NCBI GenBank assembly: GCA_038239195.1
Contig: JBBSEZ010000046.1
Span: 1-33,767, forward strand
Length of the DNA stretch: 33,767 nucleotides
Direction of reading: 5' to 3'
From: JBBSEZ01 sp038239195
GTDB lineage: Bacteria; Planctomycetota; Planctomycetia; Gemmatales; Gemmataceae
This document shows positions 21,958-30,655 of this stretch, piece by piece. Positions within the stretch are counted from its first letter, which is position 1. Each line of letters starts with the position of its first letter. The translations under genes and the position numbers were made by a program. Under the pieces are notes generated by a model. It did no database searches. It was not told the DNA's origin and saw only the letters and a list, made by a program, of their open reading frames with translations.

Positions 21958-23475
21958 TCAGCGCGCGGAAAAGGTGCGATCCACCACGACCAGGTCCCGG
22001 TCCGGCCAGCCCTTGGCGCGGGCCACCTCGTGCCAGAACCGGCGATAGAGAACGCGGACGCGCACGCGCTCCAGCTCGCCCCAGAACGCGAACGCGGATT
22101 CGTCTACCTTGCCGGGCGCCAAACGGGTGTCGAGCGGGTCGCTGTCGGCGAGCCAGAACGGCGCGGGGGAATGGCCCTCGAAGTCCTTCAGCATCCGGGC
22201 GTAGAGCCGGCCCGGCCGCCCTTCCAGTTCCTGCCCGACCGCGGGGGGGAGCGTGGGGCCGGCGCGAAGCGCCAGCGCCTCCCCGCCCGCGCCCACGCCC
22301 TCGACGATCAGGACCAGGTGCCGGTCGACATACCCGGTCGGCACGCGATGCCCGACGCCTTCGACCCACGCCTTCACGCGCGCGGTCCCGCCGCGCAGGG
22401 TGGCCGACACGCGCACGGAGCGGCGCAGCATCGGTGCCAGCCCGCCGTCGAAGAAGCGATGGTTGGCAAGCGTGCGCGGGGCGCGCTCGATCCCGCCGTG
22501 GCCTGGGGCGACGTTGGTCATCTTGCCCGTCGGGGCCATGTGGCAGTGCTGGCAATGCAGCCCCGCGCGGCGGGCAGGGCTCGTTAGCCACTCGGAATAG
22601 GTGCTGTAGACGCGCACGCCGAACACCACGCCCTCGTGGCAGGCGGCGCAGTAACGGCTATCGCGGTAGAGCGGCGAGTAGGCGTCCTCGCCGCGATCGA
22701 CGTCGTCCAGGGGCCCGAAAAAGAGCTGCCCCTCTTTGGGGCGCAAGAGTCGCAGGTTGAATCGGCCGTGGGTCAGCCCGCTGACGTCGCCGACGTCCTT
22801 GCCCTTGTGGCAGTAGTCGCAGTGAGCCCCGAGAGCGGGCAGGCCGCGCACGCGCGTCAGGTCGAACAGGGCGGGGTCGTCGTCGCGCAAGGTGGGCGCG
22901 TGGCAAGAAGCGCAAACGCCGGAGCCGTCGGGGTGCTGGCGCAACAGGCCCCAACTCGCGTCGGGTTGGCCGTGCCAGTCGGTGCCCTCGTAGAGGTTGC
23001 GGAAGTGCCGGCCCGTGGCAGAGCGCGCGTGCCCGCTGGCCGACCACTCGCGGTAGATCTCCGCATGACAGTTGGCGCAGTTGTGCTTGCCCCCAACGCG
23101 CGGAGCGGGATCGACCCACTCGTACGCTTCGTGATCGTGGCTCGGCAAGCGGGAGAGGCGCAGCGTTAGGGGCCCCGGGCGCAGGCGCGTGCCGCCGATC
23201 AGGTGGCCGTCGTGCCAGGCGGTGACACGGGCGGAGGGAGAGGCGGAGCGCGGCAGGCGGAAGCGCCCCCGGGCGTCGGTCGAGGTGGCGACGTTGGTGC
23301 CCTTGAGGCGCACGACGGCGCCGGCGAGCGGCCCCTCGGCGGCAACGACGCGCCCAGTCAGGAACGCGGGCTCGGCGGGGGAAGAAGGGCCGGCACGGCG
23401 GCCGAGGGCGAAAGCGGCCAGGCCGGCAAGCAGGCCGAGCAGGAGGGCCAGGGCTGGTCCGCGCGAGAGACGCAT
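21958..23475 (-). CDS. Exported five-heme c-type cytochrome with carboxypeptidase-regulatory-like domain
   Basis: A 505-residue protein with an N-terminal signal/anchor (about 7-24, LALLLGLLAGLAAFAL), then a carboxypeptidase-regulatory-like beta sandwich (about 37-107, with GRVVAAEGPLAGAVVRLKG and TDARGRFRLP), then five CxxCH heme sites: CANCH 133-137, CASCH 188-192, CDYCH 219-223, CAACH 276-280 and CQHCH 308-312. Extra His residues between them can serve as distal ligands. The arrangement resembles cytochrome c554-type proteins of planctomycetes; the electron partners are unknown. The C-terminal ~180 residues carry no heme and look like a beta domain. It starts 43 bp after the ABC permease stop on the same strand. 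It should act outside the cytoplasmic membrane. Confidence 0.9.
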   Translation of the reverse strand: MRLSRGPALALLLGLLAGLAAFALGRRAGPSSPAEPAFLTGRVVAAEGPLAGAVVRLKGTNVATSTDARGRFRLPRSASPSARVTAWHDGHLIGGTRLRPGPLTLRLSRLPSHDHEAYEWVDPAPRVGGKHNCANCHAEIYREWSASGHARSATGRHFRNLYEGTDWHGQPDASWGLLRQHPDGSGVCASCHAPTLRDDDPALFDLTRVRGLPALGAHCDYCHKGKDVGDVSGLTHGRFNLRLLRPKEGQLFFGPLDDVDRGEDAYSPLYRDSRYCAACHEGVVFGVRVYSTYSEWLTSPARRAGLHCQHCHMAPTGKMTNVAPGHGGIERAPRTLANHRFFDGGLAPMLRRSVRVSATLRGGTARVKAWVEGVGHRVPTGYVDRHLVLIVEGVGAGGEALALRAGPTLPPAVGQELEGRPGRLYARMLKDFEGHSPAPFWLADSDPLDTRLAPGKVDESAFAFWGELERVRVRVLYRRFWHEVARAKGWPDRDLVVVDRTFSAR

Positions 23476-23518
23476 CGGCTCAGTGTAACGAAGAGGGCGC
23501 GGGGCGCGAGCCCTTCCC

Positions 23519-25168
23519 TCACCGATGCCGATTCCACGCCAGCGCCAGCGGCGCCAGCGCGCACCGCGCCAGTGGCACGGTCAACACCGCGCCCCCCGCC
23601 AGCGCCCCGCGCGACACCCACTCCGACGGGACCAGCCACGCCGCCAGGCCGAACAGCGCAATGACGAGCGCCACCCACGCCGCCAGCGCCCCGCTCACGG
23701 CGGCTCCGCTCAGCAGCCCCGCGCGCAGGTTGCGGCGCAGCAGCCAGCCCGCCAGCAGCAATTTCAGGCCGACGAGGGCGCCAATGACCCACGGCCAGCT
23801 CGCGCGCAGAAACTCGCGATGTTCCGGATGCTGGAACGCCCACTGGGCCGCCAGGCTGACGGCGGTCAGCAGCACGGCACCTCCGCAGCCAACGGCGGCG
23901 ACCAGTGCCTTTCGGCCGGCCAGGCCGATCCACAGGCCCGCCGCGCTGTGGGCCCCGTTCAGCACCAGCAGGGCGACGAGCACGAGGGCGAGCTTGCCCC
24001 AGCCCCACGGCCCGCCCAGCGCCTCGACGCCCGCGGCCATCTCGCCGGAGTGGCCCGCGAGCACGGCCCACGACGCGACCGTCAGCACCAACAGGGCCCA
24101 GGTGCCGAGAAAGGCGAGGGCCAGGAACTTCAACTTGGCCCACACCAGGCTCGCCGTCGTCACCGGCCGCACCGCCACGAAGGACGACATCTTGTGGTGC
24201 TGCCCCTCCGGGTTGAGTCGGCCCAGTTCGCAGCACATCATCGTCATCAGGATCGGAACCAGGAGCAGTTGCAGCACCGCCACCCACGCCGGGCCCACGA
24301 GCTCGACGAGTGCCGTCAGGGGAGGCCAGAGCCCTAACCGCGCCAGCTCTGCCACATTCTTTGCAGCGAAGTGCAGCAGGGGCAGCGCCGCCAGCGCGCA
24401 CAGCGGTGTTGCGATCAGGAACAGCTTGCCGTGCGTGCGCCACTCCAGCCAGAAAAGCGCCGCGCTCGAAGAAGGGAAGGGCCTTGCGGGCGCGGCGCTC
24501 GGCGCCCGCGTCAGCCAGCCGGGCCAGGCCAGGCCGCTGTCCTCGCCGCAGCGGGCGCGAGCCACCCCCCGCACGGCCACCAGGTAGGCGAGGGGAAGCG
24601 CCCCCGCCAGCGCCGCGGCGACGAGCCCGGCGGGCGCGCCTTCCTCTACCGCCGCCACGGTCCCCATTGGCAGGCTGGCCAGGACCACCACCGCGACGAG
24701 GATGCGCAGGTACGGCACGCCGAAAGGCGCCCAGGCGATGGCCTGGAGCCACGCCACCACCGCGGCGAAGAGCAGGGCCGGCCACAGCAGGGGGGCCTCC
24801 ATTCCCCACGGCCACAGCACGCCGCGCGCACAGAGCAGCCAGCCCAGCGCCATCACCAGCGCCCCCGTCAGCATGGGCCACCCGACCAGCGCCGCCGTCG
24901 AGAGGGGGAGAGCGAACATCCGGGCGGGGAACAGCGAGCGCGCATCCTCCAGCCGCCCCTCGAAGCCGTAGCTGAAGGCCCCCAGGGCCCACACCACCGC
25001 ACTCGTCAGCGGCAGCAACAACGTCACCGCCACCCCGAGCGGGATGGTCTCCGCCGGCAAGAGCTGGGCCACGGCCACCAGCACGAACAGGTAGGCGCAG
25101 GCCGGCACGAACGTCCAGCGCTGACGTGCCAGCACTTCCCACGACAGCGAGCGCGCGGCGGACCACAT
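23519..25168 (-). CDS. ABC transporter permease
   Basis: A 549-residue polytopic membrane protein with at least ten hydrophobic segments arranged in two halves (about 20-200 and 240-540), separated by a hydrophilic loop ending PARPFPSSSAALFWLEWRTHGK. This is the size and layout of ABC-2-like permeases that pair with a separate ATPase. Its ATG lies 3 bp after the stop of the ATPase gene, so the two are surely co-translated partners. The substrate is not evident; GntR/YtrA-controlled ABC systems in Firmicutes respond to cell-wall-active compounds, but extending that here is inference. An overlapping 836-residue frame on the same strand is a compositional artefact. Confidence 0.88.
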   Translation of the reverse strand: MWSAARSLSWEVLARQRWTFVPACAYLFVLVAVAQLLPAETIPLGVAVTLLLPLTSAVVWALGAFSYGFEGRLEDARSLFPARMFALPLSTAALVGWPMLTGALVMALGWLLCARGVLWPWGMEAPLLWPALLFAAVVAWLQAIAWAPFGVPYLRILVAVVVLASLPMGTVAAVEEGAPAGLVAAALAGALPLAYLVAVRGVARARCGEDSGLAWPGWLTRAPSAAPARPFPSSSAALFWLEWRTHGKLFLIATPLCALAALPLLHFAAKNVAELARLGLWPPLTALVELVGPAWVAVLQLLLVPILMTMMCCELGRLNPEGQHHKMSSFVAVRPVTTASLVWAKLKFLALAFLGTWALLVLTVASWAVLAGHSGEMAAGVEALGGPWGWGKLALVLVALLVLNGAHSAAGLWIGLAGRKALVAAVGCGGAVLLTAVSLAAQWAFQHPEHREFLRASWPWVIGALVGLKLLLAGWLLRRNLRAGLLSGAAVSGALAAWVALVIALFGLAAWLVPSEWVSRGALAGGAVLTVPLARCALAPLALAWNRHR

Positions 25169-25171
25169 GGC

Positions 25172-26083
25172 TCAGCCCTCCTTTCCCGTTCGCCCCACCC
25201 GGGCCACGAAGAACTCGTCGAGGCGCGGCACGTGCTCCTCGACGATGCGCCCACCCATCTGGGCGACCGAGGCGCGCACCTCGCCCATCGCCCCCTCCAC
25301 CAGCGCCGTCCACTCGCGCCCCGCGCCCTCCCACCCCAGCGCGGAGGCCAGGACCGGCGGGCGGGCGCGCGCCTCGTCGAAGCGCACCGTCACCTTGCGA
25401 TGGCTCTCCTGCATGTCGCTGAGCACGGCGCTGAAGACGACGCGGCCGGCGTCGAGCAGGGCGACGCGATCGGCGACGCGCTCCACCTCGTCGAGCAGGT
25501 GCGAGGAGAACAGTACAGTGCGCCCCTCGTCGCCGATGGTGCGCACGATGGCCGCCAGGATGTCGCGCCGCGCCAGCGGGTCGAGCCCCGACGACGGCTC
25601 GTCCAGCACCAGCAGCTCCGGCCGATGAGCCAGGGCCAGCACCAGCCCCGCTCGCGCCTTCTGCCCCTTCGACAGCGCCCGCACCCGCGACGCCACGGGC
25701 AGCTCGAATTGCCGACAGAGCTTGTCCGCATAGGCGGCGTTCCAGTTGGGATAGATCCCCTCCACGTAGCGCATCAGCTCGCCGACGCGCATCCAGCCGG
25801 GGAGGTCGTTCTCCTCGGAGAGGTAGCCGATGCGCGACAGCACGCCTACCGGGTCGCTCACCGGGCACAGGCCGAAGACGCGCACCGTTCCCTGCTGGGC
25901 GCGCAACAGCCCGAGGACGTGCTTGATGAGCGTCGTCTTCCCGGAGCCGTTGATGCCGACCAGGCCAAAGACCCCGCCGCGCGGCACGGCGAGGGCGACG
26001 TCGTTCAGGGCGAGCTTGGCCCCGAAGGCGCGCGTCAGCCCTCGGACGTCGATCGCGGAGGAAGAGGGACCAAGTGGGGTCAT
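25172..26083 (-). CDS. ABC transporter ATP-binding protein
   Basis: A 303-residue ATPase: Walker A GINGSGKTT, Q-loop region GYLSEENDLPGWMRV, a signature reading LSKGQKARAGL (the usual LSGGQ has K in place of the first G), Walker B LLVLDEPSSGLDP, and H-loop SSHLLDE. The C-terminal ~80 residues after the H-loop match the accessory domain of drug/lantibiotic-type exporters. The ATG at 26083 is chosen because it overlaps the repressor stop (ATGA at 26083-26080) and the conserved domain begins soon after; the frame is open further upstream through the repressor gene. With the permease it forms a two-gene transporter. Confidence 0.93.
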   Translation of the reverse strand: MTPLGPSSSAIDVRGLTRAFGAKLALNDVALAVPRGGVFGLVGINGSGKTTLIKHVLGLLRAQQGTVRVFGLCPVSDPVGVLSRIGYLSEENDLPGWMRVGELMRYVEGIYPNWNAAYADKLCRQFELPVASRVRALSKGQKARAGLVLALAHRPELLVLDEPSSGLDPLARRDILAAIVRTIGDEGRTVLFSSHLLDEVERVADRVALLDAGRVVFSAVLSDMQESHRKVTVRFDEARARPPVLASALGWEGAGREWTALVEGAMGEVRASVAQMGGRIVEEHVPRLDEFFVARVGRTGKEG

Positions 26084-26481
26084 GCTTTGTGCCCTCCCGG
26101 GGGGCCCTGCCAGAGTTGGTGCTGCTGCCGGACCAGCCCCAGCAGCTCGTCCAGCCCGACGTTCATCTGTTGCGCCTCTGCCAGCAGGGCGTCGATGCGC
26201 CCGGCCAGCGCCTTCAAACACTCCGCGCGCGCCAGCGGCGAGCCGGCGTCGGACACGTAGGTGCCCGTCGTGCGCCGCTTGGTGACGACGCCGGCCTGCT
26301 CCAGCTCGCGGTAGGCGCGCGCCACCGTGTTGGGGTTGATGACGAGCTGGTCGGCCAGCGCCCGGATCGTCGGCAGCTCCTCGCCCGGCGCCAGGCGGCC
26401 CGAGGCCACCTGGTACTTCACCTGGTTCACGATCTGGAGATAGATCGGCACGCCGTCGCCGGTCGAGAGGTGGACCTGCAT
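26080..26481 (-). CDS. GntR-family (YtrA-type) transcriptional regulator
   Basis: A 133-residue short GntR regulator. The winged helix-turn-helix occupies about 10-72 (GVPIYLQIVNQVKYQVASG, LPTIRALADQLVINPNTVARAY, TGTYVS) and a short helical tail (about 80-125) replaces the large effector domain, the hallmark of the YtrA subfamily. Such repressors usually sit at the head of the ABC operon they control. Here the stop overlaps the ATPase start by 4 nt, and a perfect palindrome overlaps the promoter, so autorepression of the repressor-ATPase-permease operon is a strong inference. GGAGGTG lies 6 nt before the ATG at 26481. Confidence 0.92.
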   Translation of the reverse strand: MQVHLSTGDGVPIYLQIVNQVKYQVASGRLAPGEELPTIRALADQLVINPNTVARAYRELEQAGVVTKRRTTGTYVSDAGSPLARAECLKALAGRIDALLAEAQQMNVGLDELLGLVRQQHQLWQGPPGGHKA

Positions 26482-26507
26482 CGGAGCACCTCCGGATTAT
26501 GTATCAC

Positions 26508-26527
26508 TGTACTAATATAATAGTACA
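26508..26527. promoter_or_regulatory. Operator palindrome of the GntR operon
   Basis: TGTACTA-ATATAA-TAGTACA is a perfect 7-bp inverted repeat with a 6-bp AT-rich centre, 26 bp before the repressor ATG. It covers the -10 box of the promoter, as expected for a repressor site. Confidence 0.7.
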
Positions 26528-26546
26528 ATAGTCGAGCGATTGTCAA
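26517..26546 (-). promoter_or_regulatory. Promoter of the GntR-ABC operon
   Basis: On the minus strand: consensus -35 TTGACA (26546-26541), 18-bp spacer and -10 TATTAT (26522-26517), the latter inside the operator palindrome. This is the best sigma70-type promoter in the window. Confidence 0.65.
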
Positions 26547-26588
26547 GGGGAAAAGTGGCACGGCATGGAGGTCAAATGGTCGGGACAG

Positions 26589-27884
26589 TCAGATGCGCAA
26601 AAAGACCTTGCGCCGGTACAGCCACAGACAGAACAGCCACAGCACGAACAGCACCAGCACCGACATGAGCACCGGGCCATAGGTGCCGTGGAAAGGCCCG
26701 AGGTGGGTGCGCAGGTTGCCGCGAACCCAGCCCTTGAGGAGTTGCGACATGCAGTACGTGGCAATCGAGTTCATGCCCACGACCACCAGGGGGAAGGCCC
26801 AGCGCTTGTAGCCGAACACGTCGATGATGCCGTAAAACGCCGCCAGCATGGCGAACGTCCAGCCGGTGCTGAAGACCGCCCACGAGGGCGTCCAGATGCG
26901 CTTGACCAGCGGGGACGCGGTTTGCGCCATCACCCAGCCGACCGCCAGACAGAGGACGGCGGCGATGACGAGCACGTAGAACTTTTGCACGCGGTCCTGG
27001 TCGCCGCGCAAGAGCTCGCCAGCCATGAGGCCGAAGATCATCGTCGCCATCGACGGCACGAAGTTGAGCGTCTGGTAGCCGCCCTCGTTGAAGAGGAACC
27101 GCTCGGGGCGCGGGAAGAGGTTGAGGAACCAGACGTCGAAGTGGTGGGCGAAGTTGGTGTTCTTGTTCCAGTGCGAAAACCACGTCCCGGTGAACACCTC
27201 CGTGTCGTCGCCCGCCCTGCGCACGCTGGAATAATCGAAGTCGGCCCCCGGCGCCGGCCAGAGAGCGAACAGCAGCGTGTAGCCGATCAGGACAACGGCG
27301 AGGGCAATCAACTGCACGCGCAGGCCCCGGCCGACGAGGAGGAACACGAAGACGTACCCCAGGCCGATCTGGGCGAGGACGTTGGGGAAGACCCAGTTCG
27401 TGAGGGGGCCGGAGACGAGCTCGACGCCCTCGCTCAACCGAACCGGCGACGAGAGGAAGACGGCCAGCAGCACGAGCAGAAAAGCTCGCCAGCCGGCATG
27501 GGCGACCATCTGCGGGTAGCTCTCTCCCTTGGCCTGCCGGCTGGCGAAGGAGTAGGGAAGGGCGACGCCGACCATGAACATGAACGACGGCTGGATCAAG
27601 TCCCAGAACGCGCAGCCGGTCCAGGCGACGTGATCGAACTGGTAGGCGAGCACTCGCCACAGGCGGCTGGCGAAGTCATCGCCGGAGAGGTCGAGCTTGC
27701 GCGCCACCTCGGCGAAGGCGAAGCCGCCCGAGGCCATCGTCAGCATGATGAAGCCGCGGTAGGCGTCCAGCGAGACTAGCCGCGCGGGCGCTCCGCCCGG
27801 GGCGGGGATCGAGGTCGGCGGGGGCGCGGGGACCACGGCACGGGCGGGCAGTTCGGCCTTTACCGGATCGAGCAAGGTCGCCAT
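26589..27884 (-). CDS. HGSNAT-like membrane acyltransferase (DUF5009-type)
   Basis: A 431-residue polytopic membrane protein. After a Pro/Ala-rich 35-residue N-terminus comes RLVSLDAYRGFIMLTMASGG, the recognised start of the heparan-alpha-glucosaminide N-acetyltransferase-like/DUF5009 family, followed by about ten hydrophobic segments and the family pattern WTGCAFWDLIQPSFMFMVG. In animals the family moves acetyl groups across the lysosomal membrane onto glucosamine; planctomycete members are common but uncharacterised, so acyl transfer to a glycan is only a guess. It ends the minus-strand operon, starting 25 bp after the EamA transporter stop. The middle loop (residues ~210-280) is long and hydrophilic. 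Confidence 0.87.
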   Translation of the reverse strand: MATLLDPVKAELPARAVVPAPPPTSIPAPGGAPARLVSLDAYRGFIMLTMASGGFAFAEVARKLDLSGDDFASRLWRVLAYQFDHVAWTGCAFWDLIQPSFMFMVGVALPYSFASRQAKGESYPQMVAHAGWRAFLLVLLAVFLSSPVRLSEGVELVSGPLTNWVFPNVLAQIGLGYVFVFLLVGRGLRVQLIALAVVLIGYTLLFALWPAPGADFDYSSVRRAGDDTEVFTGTWFSHWNKNTNFAHHFDVWFLNLFPRPERFLFNEGGYQTLNFVPSMATMIFGLMAGELLRGDQDRVQKFYVLVIAAVLCLAVGWVMAQTASPLVKRIWTPSWAVFSTGWTFAMLAAFYGIIDVFGYKRWAFPLVVVGMNSIATYCMSQLLKGWVRGNLRTHLGPFHGTYGPVLMSVLVLFVLWLFCLWLYRRKVFLRI

Positions 27885-27909
27885 GAGGAATCATCGCCTC
27901 CGAATCGGC

Positions 27910-28812
27910 TCAGTCGGTTGGTTGTTTGGGCGCGGGGCGCGTCGGCCAGTAACGATACACGAGAGCGCCGAGCACGCAAGCCCCTCCATACAGGGTAAAC
28001 TCGCCGGGCGTTTCCGTCTCGGGCGAAACCAGGTAGGCCCACAGCGGGTTGAGCAGCGGTTCGAGCAGGGTGAGCGTCCCGGCCTCCTGCGGGCTGACGG
28101 CGCGCAGCCCGCGCGCCATCAGGACGTAGGGGAGGGCCATTTGCAGCGCGCCGAAGGCGAACAGCCAGGCGTACTGCCGCAGCGCCAGGGGCGGGAGGAA
28201 GAAGAGGAACGGCAGCAGCACCAGCCCGCCGAAGAGGTGGTTGACGACCGTGAGCCAGATCGTCGAGGCGCCGCGCTGAAAGCGCAGCCCGAGGATGACG
28301 CCCGCGAACGCCACACCGCTGCCCAGCGCCAGCAGGACCACCACCAACTCGCCGCCTTCCCAGCCGCCGAAGACGATGAGGGCGATGCCGACCAGGCCGA
28401 TCGCGAGAGCAACGGCGCCGCGTCGGTCGGCCTGCTCGCCCATCCACCAGACGCTGAACAGGAACATCCACATCGGCGCCGTGTACTGGAGGAGGATGGC
28501 GTTGGCGGCCGTGCCCAGGTAGAGGGCGGCGATGAACAGAGCGTTCATGACGGCGAAGCTGACGGCGGTGACGGCGAGGGCGGGGCGAAAGGAGACGTCG
28601 CGCGGGCGCAGCAAGGGCAGCAGAACGATGCCGGCGAAGAGGACGCGCAGGGCGGCGAGTTGCAGGACGCCGGGCCGCGGCTCGTGCAGGCCGAGCCTCG
28701 TGGGCGTGCTCATCACCTTCGCGAAGGCGCCACTGGTGCTCCACAGGAGGGCGGCAAGGACGATCAACAGCCGGCCTCGGGCGACGGAGAGAGGAGGAGA
28801 TTGCGGGCCCAT
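27910..28812 (-). CDS. EamA/DMT-superfamily transporter
   Basis: A 300-residue protein with about ten membrane segments in two EamA repeats, beginning LLIVLAALLWSTSGAFAKVM and with the second repeat starting near LLALGSGVAFAGVILGL. Paired EamA domains are typical drug/metabolite exporters (RhaT/YdcZ-like); the substrate is unknown. The ATG at 28812 shares one base with the stop of the preceding gene (TGATG), a standard translational-coupling overlap, and is preferred to GTG codons further upstream. It lies fourth in the five-gene minus-strand run. Confidence 0.9.
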   Translation of the reverse strand: MGPQSPPLSVARGRLLIVLAALLWSTSGAFAKVMSTPTRLGLHEPRPGVLQLAALRVLFAGIVLLPLLRPRDVSFRPALAVTAVSFAVMNALFIAALYLGTAANAILLQYTAPMWMFLFSVWWMGEQADRRGAVALAIGLVGIALIVFGGWEGGELVVVLLALGSGVAFAGVILGLRFQRGASTIWLTVVNHLFGGLVLLPFLFFLPPLALRQYAWLFAFGALQMALPYVLMARGLRAVSPQEAGTLTLLEPLLNPLWAYLVSPETETPGEFTLYGGACVLGALVYRYWPTRPAPKQPTD

Positions 28813-29633
28813 CACGAGGCGCACTCCTGGCGCGCGCGGGCGAGCAGGTCGGCGACGCCGAGATGTGCCGCCCAGCGGTCGAGGTGGGCCTCGTCGAGCT
28901 TGCCGGCTTGCACCTTGAGCACTCCGAGAACGTCCTTCCACTGCTGCTCGGCCACCTCGATGCCCAGGCGATACCAGCGCAGCTTGAAGAGGACCACGTC
29001 CTCCGCCGCGTAGAGGACGATGGGGTGCTCGGGCACGTCGGGCATTTGCACTCCGTAGCGCCGGGCGAGCGCGGCCTTTTCAAAGAGCTCGTCCTTGCAC
29101 ACGAAGACGTCCACCTTGAAGCCAGTCGCGGTGTTGATGATGTTGAACGAGGAGCGCGCCTGGATCGCCTGCCGGATGGCGGGCTCGCTGAGGTAGTAGT
29201 CGGGGCCGAAGGCCTGCGCGACGCGAGCTTCGAGGCCGGGGAAGGGGGCCGCTCCCATGTTGGCGTGCGAGACGTAGCGGTTGATGCCGAGAATGGAGCT
29301 CGCCATCGAACCGCCGAGCGCGTGAGCGATGCCGAGGTCGGCGAACGCGCGGAGAACGTCGCGCAGGTTGCTCAGGTTTGCCATCGGCTTGCCCGACGCG
29401 GGCTGGCCCCTGCGGTCGGCGAGCTCTGCCCCGAGGTTCATGCGCAGCCAGGATCGATGAACGTCTTGTGAGGTTGCCGCCGGGTTGCGGTAACGGACGC
29501 CCGCAGCGTGCAGGACCATCCCCTCGTCGTACGTCTCCCCCAGTTGCAGCCACTTCTGCTGCGGCGAAATTCGGCGGAACACCTCGATCAGCACCTTTTC
29601 CGCTTCGGGCGACGTGTCGCTCAGCATGGCCAT
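28812..29633 (-). CDS. Nucleotidyltransferase-fold protein, catalytic Asp pair replaced
   Basis: A 273-residue protein. The N-terminal ~65 residues (EAEKVLIEVFRRISPQQKWLQ...) resemble a short segment I recall from planctomycete hypotheticals. The core after residue ~95 matches nucleotidyltransferase-fold proteins of the AbiEii/DUF6036-like kind: LGIAHALGGSMASSILGINRY, then the region where related proteins have D-A-D and here H123-A124-N125, then NTATGFKVDVFV with D175 retained. Both replaced codons (CAC, AAC) are one base from GAC. Without the DxD pair metal-dependent nucleotide transfer is unlikely, so it may be a binding or structural relic. It begins 14 bp after the DUF4392 stop and overlaps the transporter start. 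Confidence 0.78.
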   Translation of the reverse strand: MAMLSDTSPEAEKVLIEVFRRISPQQKWLQLGETYDEGMVLHAAGVRYRNPAATSQDVHRSWLRMNLGAELADRRGQPASGKPMANLSNLRDVLRAFADLGIAHALGGSMASSILGINRYVSHANMGAAPFPGLEARVAQAFGPDYYLSEPAIRQAIQARSSFNIINTATGFKVDVFVCKDELFEKAALARRYGVQMPDVPEHPIVLYAAEDVVLFKLRWYRLGIEVAEQQWKDVLGVLKVQAGKLDEAHLDRWAAHLGVADLLARARQECAS

Positions 29634-29647
29634 CTTCTGCCTCCTGC

Positions 29648-30655
29648 TCAGCCCCGCACTTGCCCCAGCCGCACCAGCACGTCAACGTAGCGCTCGAACG
29701 GCACGCCATCGACGAGCGCCTCGGGGTGGCCCGACGGGCCATCGACCAGCGGCCCGCGCTCGACCATCCACTCCAGCAACTCCTTCTCGCGCGCCGGCGA
29801 GAAGAGCTCCGCGTCGTGCTCCGCCCCGCGCAAGAGTCGCACGCCGGCGCCCAGGGCGTAGGCGCCCCAGTTGCTCACGCCGCAGACGAGGAGGTGGTCG
29901 GTCGCCACGCGGCAGGCGATGCGGTCGCCTAGCGGGACGTTGCGGCGCACCACGTCCCACGGCACCTTGCCCATGCCGATCTCGTTGCCGCCGTCGCCGA
30001 TACCGATGGTCGTCGGGCCCCCTGCCGAAAAAAGCCGCTCTGCCGGGCTCGTGTTGGCGGTTATGTCCCGGCCCCGCATGTTGTGGCAGCGGTCGTGTCC
30101 GACCGGCGGCACCTCCTCCCGAAAGCGCGCCACCGTCTCTTCCGTGGCGCCCGGTTGCGCTTGCACCGAATCGAGGGTGTGGCTCGGGCCGACGCGCTCG
30201 AGGGCGATCAGGTGCGTGAGCGAGCCCGCGCGGTCGGCGAGCTCGCGGGCGTACTCGCCGACGGTCTGGGCGGTCGCATCGGCGAAGGTGGGCAGGCGCA
30301 CGATCGGGACTGACTTGCGGAGCCCGCAGGCGGCGACGCCGGCCTCCAGCGCGGGCACGCAGAAGGGATCCGCGACGAGCACGACGGAGATGCCGAGCGG
30401 GACGAGAGCGCGGGCCAGGAAGACGGCGCCGAGCGGGCCATCGGTCTCGCCGCAGGGCGGGGTGGCGTGGGCGATGAAGAAGCCCGTGACCACGGCGAGG
30501 CGCGGCGAGGCCGTCTGGGCGATGCTGCGGCAGGCAGCGGCGAAGTCGCCGGCGCAGGCGGTGAACAGGTTGTCGCCCGGCACCTTGGCCAGGCCGCGCC
30601 CGCCGACGTCTTCCTGGACGAGCTGGCGCATCTTTTCGAGCAGGGCGTCAGACAT
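29648..30655 (-). CDS. DUF4392 (D-glutamate cyclase-like) protein
   Basis: A 335-residue protein of the DUF4392 family, related to the bacterial and mitochondrial D-glutamate cyclase (the C14orf159 protein in humans), which forms 5-oxo-D-proline from D-glutamate. Visible family patterns are VVTGFFIAHATPPCGETDGPLGAVFLARAL, GVPFERY, RCHNMRGRDIT and TTIGIGDGGNEIGMGKV. The glycine-rich GDGGNEIGMGK is the strongest signature. The substrate here is not proved. The ATG at 30655 overlaps the end of the upstream pseudouridine synthase gene by 8 nt, supporting both translational coupling and this start rather than an upstream one. Confidence 0.85.
   Translation of the reverse strand: MSDALLEKMRQLVQEDVGGRGLAKVPGDNLFTACAGDFAAACRSIAQTASPRLAVVTGFFIAHATPPCGETDGPLGAVFLARALVPLGISVVLVADPFCVPALEAGVAACGLRKSVPIVRLPTFADATAQTVGEYARELADRAGSLTHLIALERVGPSHTLDSVQAQPGATEETVARFREEVPPVGHDRCHNMRGRDITANTSPAERLFSAGGPTTIGIGDGGNEIGMGKVPWDVVRRNVPLGDRIACRVATDHLLVCGVSNWGAYALGAGVRLLRGAEHDAELFSPAREKELLEWMVERGPLVDGPSGHPEALVDGVPFERYVDVLVRLGQVRG

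Noticed and set aside
23358..25868. An 836-residue minus-strand frame overlapping the ABC permease and ATPase
   Set aside because: Gly/Arg-rich shadow in another frame of the same strand; the permease frame has proper membrane segments and start/stop spacing.
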